Shown here piece by piece: positions 11,207-23,291 of a stretch of 64,000 nucleotides of DNA; positions within the stretch are counted from its first letter, which is position 1, and every line of letters starts with the position of its first letter. The translations under genes were made by a program, and so were the position numbers. This stretch comes from Haberlea rhodopensis (lineage: Eukaryota; Streptophyta; Magnoliopsida; Lamiales; Gesneriaceae): contig CAJQUN010000220.1 of NCBI GenBank assembly GCA_907163345.1, positions 800,001 through 864,000 of the forward strand, given 5' to 3'. Under the pieces are notes generated by a model. It worked only from the letters and a program-made list of their open reading frames with translations, made no database searches and had not been told where the DNA came from.

Positions 11207-12621
11207 TGATAAGTGTGATTTTTACACTTAATTTGCTATGAGATTAGGGGCTTTTTTGTAATGATTCATGTACAATATTACGCGTTTTGGTATATGTTTG
11301 TATATTTCAGAAATCTAGGTCCAAATGCATAAAAGTGGAGGAAATAAGCTAAAATGATGAAAAATGACCAAACCGGGCAAACACGTTGAAGAAAAAGATG
11401 AAATCGCAAATTGTTGAATTTCAAGAGTGGCGATCGATCTCAAGTTCCTACCGATCGATCGCCTCGATCCAGAAACATTTTGCGATCGATCGGCAACTGA
11501 GGGCGATCGATCGCTAGTGTGCAGATTTTGAAAAATAAAAAAACTGTATGTTTTGGCTATCGATCGGCAAGATGTCGCGATCGATCGCCAAACCCAAAAA
11601 AATCGAGATTTTATTTCCTTCTTGATCATTTTGTGTCCAAGTTTTTTCCAAACTCCTCTACCACTATATATGGATTGTTTTGGACTTAATTATGGGTCTT
11701 TTGCTCATAATTCAACCTAGACTATCAGCCTCCAACACTCTCTATCACACCACCATCATCCATACACCACAAACTATTGAAGGAGAAGACGCATCGGAAG
11801 AGACGGGACGACGGAACAATGCAATGAGTCAACACATATCGTTACTTTCGTATTTCTAACGTTTGTCCTAGATATTAATCAGATTTTGATGTTTAGAATA
11901 TTGCAAACAATTTTATACATTATTATTTGATGATAATTGTTGGCTAAGTTTGTTGTCAAGACTTAGAGGATCCCTTGTATGAACCCATAATTCAATTAAG
12001 GTTTTTGATTGATTCTTAGATATCTTTGTGCATAAGTTATTGTGATTCATGCTTTTGAAGGAGTGATCACCTTTGAATGATAATTTATTATGATTGAATT
12101 GACTATAGGATATTGCAATACAATATAGTAATATATGCCGTTGATTTCAGACTTGGACCGAGAGATAAAGTCAAATACATGTGTGATAGTTATAGATATC
12201 TAGTAATCGAAAGCTAGGAGTTTTCACAAAGGTTCATTCAATATTGAGTTGTTAAATAAGTACACAAGAGTAACTTACTGCAATTTGATATTAGGTTTGA
12301 TATATCTTGAGAGAGTATGTTAGATAAATTTGGAGAACTCGTCACCTTAGAACGTTTGAATCTACATCTTAACTAATAGACGAATTATGGGGGATTAATG
12401 GGTGAACCGAAGTCTTGATAATTGTCTCCACTGATTTTATTCTCATTCTTTGCTTGTTTGGGTTGAATATTGAGTTATTAATCAATTTAGTTTAATATTC
12501 ATAACCAATTATCGAAGGATAAATATAGTTAAATTAATTGAGTTTGGCAATTATTTTCTAGTCCCTGCGGGTTCGACAACCTTTTCTTAAAATATTTTTC
12601 TGTTTAAAATAATAGTGATCA
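11207..12621 (+). repeat. 3' LTR of element B
   Basis: 1415 bp, TGATAAG...GTGATCA. It contains palindrome pairs at 11431/11452, 11483/11504 and 11557/11578, all 21 bp apart, then tatatat at 11665-11671. Confidence 0.85.
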
Positions 12622-12626
12622 CTCGT

Positions 12627-12892
12627 TCCTAGCCACTAGAAGAGCCATCATTGATGTTGAAGAAGGGAAGTTGATCCTCCGTGTAGGAGATGACCGTGTT
12701 ACATTTAATATGTTTAAATCTTCAACACACGCATACAACACGCATGATTATTTAAAAGTTAACGTGATTAATGTCTATGCTCATGGAGCAATTAAGGTAA
12801 ATGATCATATTCTAAGCACTTATGTGGTCAATGATGAGCGGTTGAGGTACTACAACGTGGATGACACCAATTCACGTACTTCGAGCCATTAA
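12627..12892 (+). pseudogene. Element A protease end fused to integrase C-terminus
   Basis: Directly right of the B insertion the protease of A resumes (FLATRRAIIDVEEG, then LRVGDDRVTFNMF). Within about 40 codons the sequence becomes NVYAHGAIKV, which corresponds to the C-terminal end of Athila-type integrase (compare NVYPHGAVEI in D near 49395). RT, RNase H and most of integrase are therefore missing through one internal deletion. A stop at 12890 ends the frame. Element A could not encode its own pol. Confidence 0.8.
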
Positions 12893-13814
12893 AGTAATTT
12901 GGTAACGAAGTCCAGCTTGGGACTATAAATTAAGAACTTTTCTTATCCTCATCCTTTGTTTGTTTTTCATTTTTAGTTAATTTTTATAGTTTTTTTATTA
13001 TTTATTTTTCCCAAGCCTAACTCATGTGTAATTTTCAAATGCAGAAAAATAGGTGTATCAAATTTCGATGGGGCGTGTGGTATATATATATATATAGATA
13101 TATATATAAATAAAAAGAAATATTTTGAGGATGGCGTTCAATAACCGTCACCCCTCGATCGATCAAGCACTATTTAAAAATGAGTGCCAAATATTCGGAA
13201 GTGGCGATCGATCTGTGGTACTTAGGCAATCGGCCGCGCGAGGTTTAAAAAAGTTTAAAAAAATATGCATCTCTCGATCGATCGAGCGTGGATTTTTTGT
13301 TTTTTTAAACGTTCGCCCTGCAGAACACACGCACACACTGTACTCGTTTTTCCTAGAAAAAATCGCCCCTTTCACCTCATCAACCAAATTTCCTTACAAT
13401 TCTCCAATAACTCACAAATTCCACACTGTATGAGGCATATCTTATTCTAATATCGATTTGTTCACAGATCTGAAGATTCAAAGCTGGTTTGGAGCACATA
13501 GGTCCCAAGGAAAGAAAAGGTCAAGCCAAGTCTACAACACCATCAAGTTTCAAAAATTTTAAGGTATTTGGCTCAAATCTTCTTGAATATTGATAGTTGA
13601 AGGCATAATTGTGTTGGGTACACACAAAGATTGGATATTTGGAGCTATCTAGTGGAATTGAGGTTTTAGAATATGTAAGTTTGGGGGAGTTGGTGGATAT
13701 ATTGAATTGTTGGAGTTTAGTTGTTGCTTGTGGGAAATTCTTGCTGTGAATCTGCTATTAAATATCTGTTGTTTGGATTGGATTGGGTTGGTTGTATTGT
13801 GGATTTAACAAGTG
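12893..13814 (+). other. A: spacer between pol remnant and accessory ORF
   Basis: Begins with gtccagcttgggactataaattaagaactt, also present in E at 41890. A short TA microsatellite lies at 13080-13110. Degenerate GATC palindromes occur at 13156, 13205 and 13275, at the place where E has two clean pairs (42118-42218). No ORF that I believe. Confidence 0.6.
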
Positions 13815-14949
13815 ATGGCTCCCACGAAAAAGCGAAAGCAAGCTGTGTCTTCTTCGCAAACATATAATGAGTTTAAATTCGTCAACCAAGTAGCGGTGGA
13901 CTTCTATCCCAGTTACCACCGGGAACCACTCAGCCGAGAAAGGGGCATGTACATAACACATTAGAATGCCCCGTGATTCAAGAAGCAAGAAAAAAATGGT
14001 GCTTTGGATTCATTCAACACCTGGAGTGGTCCCTATAGTAAGGGAATTCTATGTGAACTTGAGGACTCTACGCGCCAGTGCATCTAGTTCTATTTATGTA
14101 CGGAGAAAATTGATTGAATTCAATTGTTTCCAAATCAACGACCACTATCGGATGCCTTCGATCCAGGATGATTAATACAGTGCATTCATGGCTGGTTCAG
14201 TCGACTACGATGAGGTACTCTCGACTATCAGCGTTGAAGGGACTGAGTGCAAAGGACCAACTACGGAGAGCCTCAGTTAGTCCTTAAATCACAATTAAAA
14301 TCGGAGGCACAAACGTGGTTCTCTTTCATAGCCCCACGGGTCATGCCATCGGCCCACACTTCAAAAGTCACCAAAGAGAGAGCTGCCTTGGTATATGCCA
14401 TCCTGGTTGGCCTATCGGTGGACCTAGGGGAGATTGTGAATGATAATATCCGAAGCTTCGGAAGGCGTCCGCCCACTTCAGCATTACCGTTTCCCTCTAT
14501 CATCACTGCCATGTGCAAGAAGTGTGGAGTTGAATGGGCACCGATGAAGAACTCCTACCACACAAGGGCCCCATAGTGGTTGATGGACCACAACCTCCTA
14601 CTGGCCGACATAGGGCACAACCACGACCTTTGAGCAGCCGTCCTACTGGACCATCATCATCTGCTGCTGCAATGCCTACCTCAGTCACCTGGACTCTCTC
14701 CACCAAGATCTCCAAGAAATACATCTGGAACGGAGGGATATATGAAATGAACAAAGGGAAATCCGCTTGGACCAACAACAGATGAATCAACGCCACATGG
14801 TGTTCATGCAATATCAATTTGCATGGAACATTGCCTTGGCACAGGGTTTCCCAACCATCCCGTTCCCACCATAGCCAACCTTTCCACCATATCAGCCATA
14901 CCCGCCAGCACCCCCATCGGAGCATGAGGATGAGGACGACGATCACTGA
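13815..14949 (+). pseudogene. Element A accessory ORF (putative plant transposon protein domain), broken
   Basis: Homologous along its length to the E accessory ORF (42694-43954). Shared landmarks are the start MAPTKKRK, HREPLSRERGM, a segment around VVPIVREFYVNLRTLRA, KSEAQTWFSFIAPRVMPS, TKERAALVYAIL, LPFPSIITAMC and an acidic end DEDDDH. Several frame changes and stops (for example near 13960, 14172 and 14575) make it a pseudogene. The domain resembles the 'putative plant transposon protein' family found downstream of pol in Athila-type elements; its function is unknown. It ends inside a perfect hairpin (14935-14960). Confidence 0.75.
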
Positions 14950-14960
14950 CGATCGTCGTC
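14935..14960 (+). other. Inverted repeat across accessory-ORF stop codon (A)
   Basis: gacgacgatc (14935-14944), six-base spacer actgac containing the TGA stop, gatcgtcgtc (14951-14960): a perfect 10-bp stem. The same structure with one spacer change is present in E at 43940-43965. Confidence 0.8.
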
Positions 14961-16313
14961 GAGGTATGTGTATTGATATTGCACTTATTGAGTAATGTAC
15001 ATTAAGGGCAATGCAAGGGGAGTGTTTACTGATAGCTGATGTGTCTGTTGTTTCTATTGATTGAGTTATTCTTGCAAAGCTTATATCTATCACTTGACTC
15101 CTTGTTCTTGAGCATCTAATTTTTTTTTTGGAAAATGAGTTCTGCCTTAAGAAATTAATGAATTAGAATTGCAACTGTATTTCATGATGAAATCAATCCC
15201 CATCTCAACTAGAGTTTTGAAATTTTTTTACTTGTTTGTGAATATCCTTGGTTGAGTTAGTACTTCAAAATTGAGGAATATTTTGGGCACCTTTGAGTCA
15301 TGATTGTGTGGATTATGTGTTGGAAAGTGAAAATTTTTATGAACTATGATTTGTCTTGAGCATCTTAGAGTACTCTAGAACCTATTTGAGGGCACTCTGA
15401 GGCAAAATTTTATAATATGAACTTGACTTGGACATGATTTAGGCGATCTTTAGAACGTTTGAGCCTTTCAAGCCTATCTTGTCTATATTAACCACTAGTG
15501 TCGACTTTTGAGCTTAATTGAAAAAGAATGAAAATTAATCATCATTCGACTTTTGTTGATGAAACTCATTATACCGACATTTATATGAGACTAAAAATAA
15601 ATTTTATCCTTACCGTAAGGGAGTATATTTCATGTGCGTGCTATATTTGGGCTATTAAGTTATTCACGTACTATGTTTTGGGATATTACAAGAAAAAAAT
15701 TCAATGCCTAATGAAAAAGGAAAAAGAAAGTCATAGCAAAAAATTAGCATTGCTATCTGATGATAAACCATGTGGAGGTCCTATATTGACCACATTTCGT
15801 AAAATCTCCATGATCATCAAGATTTAAAGAAAAGAAAAAAAAATGAGGATGGAATTTAAGATGTTCTAAGATGAAATTTATAAATTATACTATCTTCTTT
15901 GATATCCTTACCTTTTCTTTGAAACCGACACCAAAGGCCTGACATTATAAGGTTAAAACGACTTTTGATCAACGTCCAGGGAATAATTACATTAGTGGAT
16001 AAGTGCTTCAAAACTATGCTTATGGAGTGCTTGATAATAATCTGGACTTTGAGTTTACTAGCATTATTTGATCTTAACGATATATATGAAACTCAGATTG
16101 ACAATAGCACACACACACGTTCCGATTTTGCGATGTATTGCTTGACTTAGGAGAAAACACTTCTTGTTGATTTTTTTGATTGACTCTGGTTGTTGTGTTA
16201 GTGGGATTTTTGAGCTTTACATTTAAGTTGCTAATTCTTTTTTTTTTTTTAAAGTATTGAGGATGAACTCTATATTTTTTATCTTATTGCTTGCTCGAGG
16301 ACGACCAAGTCTA
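14961..16313 (+). other. Conserved 3' non-coding domain of element A
   Basis: About 1.35 kb with no credible gene. It carries the block order seen in E (43966-45302) and B (10441-11192), including gagcctttcaagcct near 15462 and the cacacacacgttc block near 16110. Confidence 0.6.
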
Positions 16314-16326
16314 AGTTTGGGGGAGT
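16314..16326 (+). other. Polypurine tract of element A
   Basis: aagtttgggggagt-type tract directly before TGATATG of the 3' LTR; almost identical to that of E. Confidence 0.7.
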
Positions 16327-17684
16327 TGATATGTAGTTTTTACACTAATTTTGTTGTGATTCTGTATTAATTTTCGTGTTGATTCCTGGACGATTTTACG
16401 CTTTTTGGTATTTCAGGAATCTAGGTGAAAGTGCATAAAAGTGGAGGAAATTGGCTAAAATGATGAAAAATGACCAAATCGAGTCAATGAAGCACGAAGT
16501 TGGAAATTTAAAGTCTCGATCGATCCAGAAGCACTGGTCGCAGGTGTTTTGACCAACATAAGTGAATGTTGCTCAATCGATCGACGTGCATGTCTCGATC
16601 GATTGACGAAGGAAAAAAATTCAAAAACGAGAAGGAAGAGCTCTTGATCGATCGATCGCCCTGCGAAGTTTTCAAGAAAAAAATTCTTTTTTGAGTTTGG
16701 TTCAACAAGGACGCTTCCATCCAACCCTTCCACTATATAAGGGCCTTACACACGAATTTCTGGACTTTTGCAGTTAATAAATCAGACATAGGAGCAGCCT
16801 TTCCCATCATTCATTCACACCATACCACAACAAATCATTGAAGAAGCAAGAGCAACGCAAGCAACGGAATAACGGAGCAACGCACGGAGTGACGCCCTCA
16901 TTTATTCGTATTTCAAAACTTATTTACTTTTTAGTTTCAGATTTTGATGTTTAGATTGTTGAAAAACATATGTATGCATTATTATTTGATGATGACTGTT
17001 GGCTAGATTGTTTATCAAGACTTATGAGATCCCATGTTTGAACCCCTGAATTGAAATTAATTTTTGATTCGATTCTAACAATCTTTTTGTTCATAATTTA
17101 TATTTTTAATGCTTTCGAAATATTAGCTACCTTTTGCATGAACTGGGTAATCATAATTGACTTGACTATACAAGATTATGATACGACATAGTAAATTAAG
17201 TCGTGGGTTTATGTTGAGACGGACCAAGTAAAATTTAGCACACGTGTGATAGCAATAGATTTACCAAAATCGAAGGCTAGTAGTTTTCACAAATTATATT
17301 TTGGTATTAATCGTTCAATAAGGACATGAAAGTGGTTTATTGCACATTAATACTAGACCTGTTATAGCTTGACCATAGTATAACAAATGCAATAGGAAAA
17401 CTCGTCAAATAGAATGTAGGATTTGGAATCTTAATTAATAGGAAAATTATGGTGGATTACATGGGTGAACCGACGTTTTGATAATTGTTTTACCATATTT
17501 CTTCACTATCCATCACTGATGCTTAGGTTGATTTTTTGTAATTTAGTCAATTTAGTTTAATAATCACTCGATAATCATTGGCTAAATATAGTTAATCTAA
17601 TTGAAAGTGATACTTACTTTTTAGTCCTCGTTGGTTCGACACTCATACTAAAACTTGACATCTTGCACTTGAGGTATAATCGTT
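16327..17684 (+). repeat. 3' LTR of element A, left part (split by D)
   Basis: Begins TGATATGTAG and aligns with the B LTRs. It is cut at 17684 by D and resumes at 54630-54664, ending AGCGATCA. The target duplication of D is tcgtt (17680-17684 and 54625-54629). Palindromes occur at 16517, 16574/16596 (22 bp) and 16649, followed by tatataa at 16734-16740. Confidence 0.85.
16517..16740 (+). promoter_or_regulatory. A LTR promoter: GATC palindromes plus TATA box
   Basis: Four palindromes, partly degenerate, with the last ending at 16658, 75 bp before tatataa. This position matches B, D and E. Confidence 0.5.
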
Positions 17685-19157
17685 TGATGTGACTAGAAAT
17701 AGACACATCTATTGCGTTTAATTGTCTACGAATTGGTATGTTTTGATGGATAATTCGTTACATATGCAACCTAATCGTATAATTGTGTAAATGTAGGTGA
17801 ATTCGAAGAAATCGAGCTAAAAAGACGAATAAAGATCAAGGAAATCTTGGGAGATGATAAGGAAAGGTAGATCAAGAAAAATGCTAAAAATGTAATTTTG
17901 GAAGAAGCGATCGACCGCATGAAGGAAGAGATCGATCGCCCATGGACACAAATTTGGGCAACAAAATCTAAAAGTCAGCGTTCGATCGGTACAATGAGGC
18001 GATCGATCGCCAAAGTCTTCTGGAGCCACGCGATCGATCGATAAAAAGGGGCGATCGATCGCCTAATGAATCTGCCGAAAAAAATAAAAGCTAGCGATCG
18101 ATCGCTAGCAGTGTTTTGGAAACTTTGGAGTCTTGATTTCTTTCCTTCTTACATGGACTCTAACATACCGTATCAACCTCCCCACCTCTATAAACTTGAA
18201 AATCAGCCTCTTTAGACCAAAATTGCAGACTTTATAACATAATTTAGAATTAGAATAAATTTTCTCTCAACTTTTGTGAAGAACGCTTTGAAGAACGAAG
18301 AATGAAGACGGAAGCGACGCTCCAGAATCGTGATTCCTTTTAGTAATTCTTCTTTTTACTATTAGTTTATTGTTTTCTAGAATAGATTTGATTGTTTTTA
18401 ATCCAATTATGAGTAGCTAAACACTTTGATTCTTGGTTGATGGATACTTGCCTTTGGAATAAAAACACTTGTGAAGATTTTGGTTTGATTGTTGGATTTT
18501 TAATTCAATTTCAATTTGTTTTTCACATTTTGATTATTATGATTGTTGTGTTTGATTGATAGATTGATCACCTAGTAATCACTTACACAATCTAATGCTA
18601 ATGAAGAAGCAACTAAGATTGATAATTACCTGCTGTTGGTGTTATTAAATTCTTAGGAAAAACGATTGGATGATTAATTCTAACGGCTGTAGTTTTTATT
18701 GATTAGATTCATCAAACTTACTAGTTTTTGAAGCTAACATTGATTTAATCTTAACGACTGTAGTTTTGGTTAAAGATTTTATAAGAGTCGAATTGAATGT
18801 TGTTTTCTATTTGACTACGATTAAGGTAAGGGCGGAATTAAGTTTCCAATTGATGAATAATTGAATGAATTCAGATGTTTAGTGATTTGATGATCAAGTG
18901 AGTAATTTCCAAAGGTAAAATTGACCAAAAACCAAGAATTGCTTTTTAATCTTGATAATCTGGTGATTTGCTTGCTTTAGTTTAATTAAGTTATTGTTAA
19001 GAATTTCGAAAACCCCCTAATTGTTACTTTGCTACTTAGTTTTTTTCGTTAACACAAGAGAATACCCTTCTTCGTGGGATCGATCCCTAGTTTCACTACT
19101 CCATTAGTTTTATAAAAAAGTGGGGTTAATTTGGGCGTACACGATAAACGCACACCA
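17685..19157 (+). repeat. 5' LTR of element D
   Basis: 1473 bp, starting TGATGTGACTAG and ending ACGCACACCA. Palindrome pairs at 17908/17929, 17979/18000 and 18031/18052 are each 21 bp apart, with a single copy at 18095. tataaa is at 18189-18194. The 3' LTR ends in CG where this copy has CA. Confidence 0.9.
17908..18194 (+). promoter_or_regulatory. D 5' LTR promoter: GATC palindrome pairs plus TATA box
   Basis: Three 21-bp-spaced pairs plus one single copy, then a TATA box about 85 bp downstream of the last copy. The same arrangement is kept in the 3' LTR (53370-53656). Confidence 0.6.
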
Positions 19158-19162
19158 AATTT

Positions 19163-19181
19163 TGGCACTTGTTGCCGGGGA
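19163..19181 (+). other. Primer-binding site of element D (tRNA-Asp type, degenerate)
   Basis: tggcacttgttgccgggga, close to the Asp-tRNA primer site but with substitutions and one extra base. It lies six bases after the LTR. Confidence 0.65.
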
Positions 19182-19257
19182 AGGCGTTTACTTTTGTGTT
19201 AACTTTGTTTTTATTATTATTTTGTTTTTATTTCTTTTATATGCATATCGTTTGTTC

Positions 19258-19975
19258 ATGAGTACAGGTGATCCATCAGATCAAGAAGACAATATTCACT
19301 ATGATCCAGAGATAGAGAGGACGCTACATCGGAGAAGGAGAGCAAATCGAAGGCAAGAAGAGGAGGATATGAACAACATGGTCGCGAATCAAAGTTCACG
19401 ACAACTGGCCAATCCAGATTTGAACCAATAACCTCTTTGCATTACTTTTCCTACTATCGCAACAAATGTCAATTTTGAACTTAAATCTGGACTAATACAT
19501 TTGTTGCCTTCTTTTCATGGACTTGCAGGCGAAGATCCTCATAAGCACTTGATGGAGTTCCATGTGATTTGCACCACCATGAAACTGAGTGGTATTACCG
19601 AGGAGCAAATCAAGCTGAGAGCCTTCCCTTTCTCTCTAAAGGATGCTGCAAAGGACTGGTTATTCTACCTACCATCAGGCTCGATCACAACATGGAATGA
19701 ACTGAAGAGGATGTTTCTTGAGAAATACTTCCCATCATTGAGGGCGGCTAATATACGAAAGGAGATCTACTCTATTAGACAATACACTGGAGAGACACTG
19801 CATGAGTACTGGGAACGCTTCAAGAAGTTGTGTGCAAGCTGCCCACAACATCAGATAAGTGAACATTTACTCATTCAATACTTTTATGAGGGTTTGTTAT
19901 CTAGTGACAGGAACTTGGATGATGCTGCGAGCGGTGGAGCTTTTGTGGATAAGACACCGGAGGATGCAAGAAACC
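19258..19975 (+). pseudogene. Element D gag, N-terminal part
   Basis: ATG at 19258 (MSTGDPSDQED, then YDPEIERTLHRRRR as in other Athila-type gags). A TAA at 19429 interrupts the frame at a position compatible with CAA. The gag core continues in the same frame: SFHGLAGEDPHKHLMEFH, LRAFPFSLKDAAKDWL, FLEKYFPSLRAA, then LDDAASGGAF. The frame is cut by C after DARNL and resumes at 28868. Gag is the particle and RNA-binding protein. Confidence 0.85.
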
Positions 19976-20864
19976 TGTAATACCCCCGAAATGTGATATG
20001 ATTATGTGCTAAGATGATGAATTATGATGTGTTTAAGGGTTGTGGTGTATTTATTTTGGGGGATAATATTTATGAGATGATGTTATGATTTAGGGGGCAT
20101 GTTGGGTGTTTTAAAGGGATGTATTAATTAAATGAAATTATAAAATATCGAGTGAGGATATTTTAATACATCATACTAAATACCGGGACACAATTAAATA
20201 CCACAAGGCACCCCAACCACACCACCCCCCAATCGGCCACCTCACCCTTCCCCACTTGTTCAACCCATACCCCCCACTTGCCCCCAACCCATGCTATCAC
20301 TCATTGCCTACACCCATTCCCCTCCACCTCCTTCTCCCTCTCTTTTTCGTCCCTGGAACTGCAGAAAAGAGGAGGAAAAAGGCTGTGAATTATTGTGCAA
20401 AAGCTTGCCAAATAGAGGAGGAAAAAGGGGGTAAGACTTGATACTCTGTTTTTGGTTGGGTATGGTTTTGGTGGGATGTTTTATCGCATGCTAAGTGTAG
20501 GTTTGGGTGAACCTTGGTATGAATACTTACATGGTAGTTTTGTGTAACTACTAGCATGTTTGTTTGAGCATGTTACATGTTTTATGTGATAGATTTCTAG
20601 TTATGAATCTATGTGCTCGAAAATCTGGGCAAAGAAGAACATACTCTGTTTTCTGTATAGGTTGGTTGAGGATGAAGATTATGATGATGTTATGATGCAT
20701 GTTAGCTTAGGTTTTGTTAAACCTTTAATTTGAATACATTCACGGTAGTTTTATGAAGCTTGTAACATTTTTGTTCAAGCATGTTTTATGCCTTATGAAG
20801 TAGAAATGAAGGTAGGAAAAGAGGTGCTCAAAAATCTGGGGAAGTCCTGATTTTTCAGAGCTCT

Positions 20865-21083
20865 CGATCGATCGAGAATTTAGTCCCGATCGATCGAGCG
20901 AGGCAGAATGTTTAAAGCATGTTTTGAATTTCAGGGGCCGATCGATCGAAGGATTTCTCGATCGATCGGTGAAGCTCCTCGATCGATCGGTAAAATGTTT
21001 CGATCGATCGATCGAGGCAGAATGTTTGGGCACTATTTGTGCACAGTTTCTCGATCGATCGAGACCTTGGGGCCGATCGATCG
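20865..21083 (+). promoter_or_regulatory. C 5' LTR GATC palindrome cluster
   Basis: Eight copies of CGATCGATCG start at 20865, 20887, 20939, 20959, 20980, 21001, 21052 and 21074, so neighbours are 20-22 bp apart within groups. One copy is followed by cgaggcag exactly as in element E, although the two elements belong to different clades. Confidence 0.6.
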
Positions 21084-21404
21084 AGAGAGACAGAAAGTTA
21101 AAAAATAAGATGATGTTTTATTTTGTTAAGTTTATGAAGTGAGATGGTATTGATGCATCTAATATGGTATTGTGTGGTCTTGTAGAACCATCCCAGGTAC
21201 CGGCACCATCAAGAAGATAAAGTCTGTTGACTCCTCCTCCTTTTGAAAAGGTACGTAAGAGGCGTACGGGCATCGGACGGTAACACACATCTTTACACTA
21301 CGACTATGCTTTTATTGCATGAGTATTCACGATGAAATGATAATGTTTATACGATGTTTATATGATGATGTTTATACGATGCTTATATGATGATGTTTAT
21401 ACGT

Positions 21405-21607
21405 TATTATTTGTGGTAAGATGCCCCATATGGTAAGAGGCCATACGTTATTATTTGTGGTAAGATGCCACGGGGTAAGATGCCCCATATGGTAAGAGGC
21501 CATACGATGTTATTTGTGGTAAGATGCCACGGGGTAAGATGCCCCATATGGTAAGAGGCCATACGATGTTATTTGTGGTAAGATGCCACGGGGTAAGATG
21601 CCCCATA
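21405..21607 (+). repeat. 59-bp hairpin array in C 5' LTR
   Basis: About 3.5 copies of a 59-bp unit. Each full unit holds three mini-hairpins with nearly the same loop and different stems: GTGG-taagatg-CCAC, GGGG-taagatg-CCCC and TATGG-taagagg-CCATA. It is repeated in the 3' LTR at 28243-28437 and, with altered stems, in S. Confidence 0.85.
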
Positions 21608-22033
21608 TACATGATAAATCAGGGACAACGAAAAGAAGTTAATGAACAATCAGCATATTTACTTAACCAAGATTTCATGCATTTACTATGATGTTTTTAT
21701 GATGTTAAGTATGATTGTATATGCTCATGATGTGTTGGCCCTGTAGGTACACTTTTGGACTAAAGGGCTAAGGGTCGGGTTGAGGCTGTGAGCTACGAGG
21801 AACACAGGGATGTATAGGATGCAAGTCATGATTAGTATCTACTCTAGGAGTAGTGTAAATCTAAACGTTAACATTCTTTTGGGGAATGTAATTAATAATT
21901 TTTGAAGCGCTGTATTTTGGCCTGTAATCCTGTTAGCTCCTGTAACAACCGGAACCTTAAGATGTTGTTTAATGCATGATTAGTCCTTATTTTGTTCAAA
22001 TTAACAATGTTAAGGTAGGAAGACCCTACATTA

Positions 22034-22045
22034 GTGGTATCAGAG
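22034..22045 (+). other. Primer-binding site of element C (iMet tRNA)
   Basis: TGGTATCAGAGC four bases after the LTR; exact match to the 3' end complement of initiator Met tRNA. Confidence 0.92.
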
Positions 22046-22235
22046 CAGTGGTTAGATAACTCGGGAATGAGTGAAGGGTAGCCTTAGCAATAAGTTGGCT
22101 AGGTGCTTACTTTTGAACATGTTTTATATGTATGTTGCATATGAAGAAGAAGATGTTATGCTAACATGTTTAATTATCTAACGACGTACTTTATGAACTG
22201 CTTTTGGGTATTGTTGTTAACCTTTGTGTTGCAGC

Positions 22236-23291
22236 ATGGCAGCGAATATAGAAGTGGGTGACGCTATTAGTGTAAATGCAAGTGCTGGGCGTACGAACCC
22301 ACTGCCACCGCCAGCCTTGGGGGAAGAGCCCTCGGAACAGCAATTGCTACCGGGAGAGTTGAGCTTGGCTCAATTTATGATGTACCGACCCCCGATGTTC
22401 GAAGGAACTGAATCAGGGGAAAAGGCTGAGGAATGGTTAGAGAGGATTGAGCAGATATTTGTGGCAGCGCCTTGTGCAAAGACGGCATGGATCAGATTAG
22501 CAGAATTTCAGCTGGCTAAGAAGGCACTGATGTGGTGGAAGACCACAGTGATTGAGCAAGAGGCTCTGGGGCAGGAAGTGAATTGGAAGATGTTCCGAAC
22601 GCGGTTTCTGACCAGTTACTTCTCAGCCGCTGCAAGACAGGCCAAAGAGGATGAGTTTACCAACTTAAGGCAAGGTACCATGCCTGTATCTGACTATGCT
22701 CTACACTACTGTTCCTTACTGCGATATGTACCCCATATTGCTGCAAACACCCAGGCAAAAATGAGGAATTTTATGAAGGGATTGAGGCCGGAACTGTATG
22801 ACAGAGTAATCACTTATGGTCCTGCCTGTTTCAATGATGCACTTGCAAGGGCTGAGCTAGCCGAACTGGGAGTTGGCGCATATCCTGATGCAGCGCCACC
22901 TCCAGTACCCCCTCAGAAATCCACTTCTGACAATTTGAAGCCCAGGGGTGATCAGTTTAAGCCTAGGGGGAACACAACGACTTCGAGGTTCAGTGGCAAG
23001 AGGCCTGAGAATCGTTGGAAAGGGAACCGTAGGAATGATGCCCCATCCGGGAGAGGACAGTCTCAGGGAGACAGATCTGGAAGAGTTCAGTGCACTCTTT
23101 GTGGGCAACCACATTTGGCAAAAGACTGCGTAGGATGCTATGTCTGTGGCGACAGAGGCCACTTTGCTCGGCAGTGTCCCAATAGGGGAAGACAGCAGAA
23201 CTCTACGGGGAGGCCTGCGGACAGAGCAGTACAACACAGGCCACCTTTTGCATCGAGGCAGTATGGAGGTCAGCCCATGGGGCCACCTTAG
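22236..23291 (+). CDS. gag: Element C Gag with two zinc knuckles
   Basis: Start chosen at ATG 22236 (MAANIEVGD); the open frame extends slightly upstream but without another ATG. The retrotransposon gag domain spans about residues 55-190 (FEGTESGEKAEEWLERIEQI, then MWWKTTV, then FRTRFLTSYF and LRQGTMPVSDYALHYCSLL). Two zinc knuckles follow near residues 286-315: CTLCGQPHLAKDC, one residue shorter than the classic spacing, and a canonical CYVCGDRGHFARQC. The protein forms virus-like particles and binds element RNA. The TAG at 23289 lies in frame with the following protease, so Gag and Pol were once one frame. Confidence 0.85.
   Translation: MAANIEVGDAISVNASAGRTNPLPPPALGEEPSEQQLLPGELSLAQFMMYRPPMFEGTESGEKAEEWLERIEQIFVAAPCAKTAWIRLAEFQLAKKALMWWKTTVIEQEALGQEVNWKMFRTRFLTSYFSAAARQAKEDEFTNLRQGTMPVSDYALHYCSLLRYVPHIAANTQAKMRNFMKGLRPELYDRVITYGPACFNDALARAELAELGVGAYPDAAPPPVPPQKSTSDNLKPRGDQFKPRGNTTTSRFSGKRPENRWKGNRRNDAPSGRGQSQGDRSGRVQCTLCGQPHLAKDCVGCYVCGDRGHFARQCPNRGRQQNSTGRPADRAVQHRPPFASRQYGGQPMGPP

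Larger units (their letters stand above)
8261..12621 (+). mobile_element. Element B: gag-only Athila-type retrotransposon nested in A
   Basis: LTRs at 8261-9294 and 11207-12621 flank a short interior holding a primer site, a broken gag and a conserved 3' non-coding domain. There is no protease, RT, RNase H or integrase, so B would depend on enzymes from another element. The flanking pentamers are cctgt (8256-8260) and ctcgt (12622-12626); each differs by one C-to-T change from cccgt, which is what the interrupted protease codons of A would predict. The 5' LTR is about 380 bp shorter than the 3' LTR because of a deletion next to a gagt microhomology. Confidence 0.85.
19976..22030 (+). repeat. 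5' LTR of element C
   Basis: 2055 bp, TGTAATACCC...GACCCTACA. It contains a palindrome cluster (20865-21083) and a 59-bp hairpin array (21405-21607). The 61-codon ORF near 20256 is duplicated in the 3' LTR and is not a gene. Confidence 0.93.

Noticed and set aside
20256..20441. Identical 61-codon Pro/Leu-rich ORFs in both C LTRs
   Set aside because: LTR sequence with a C-rich stretch; no start context or homology.
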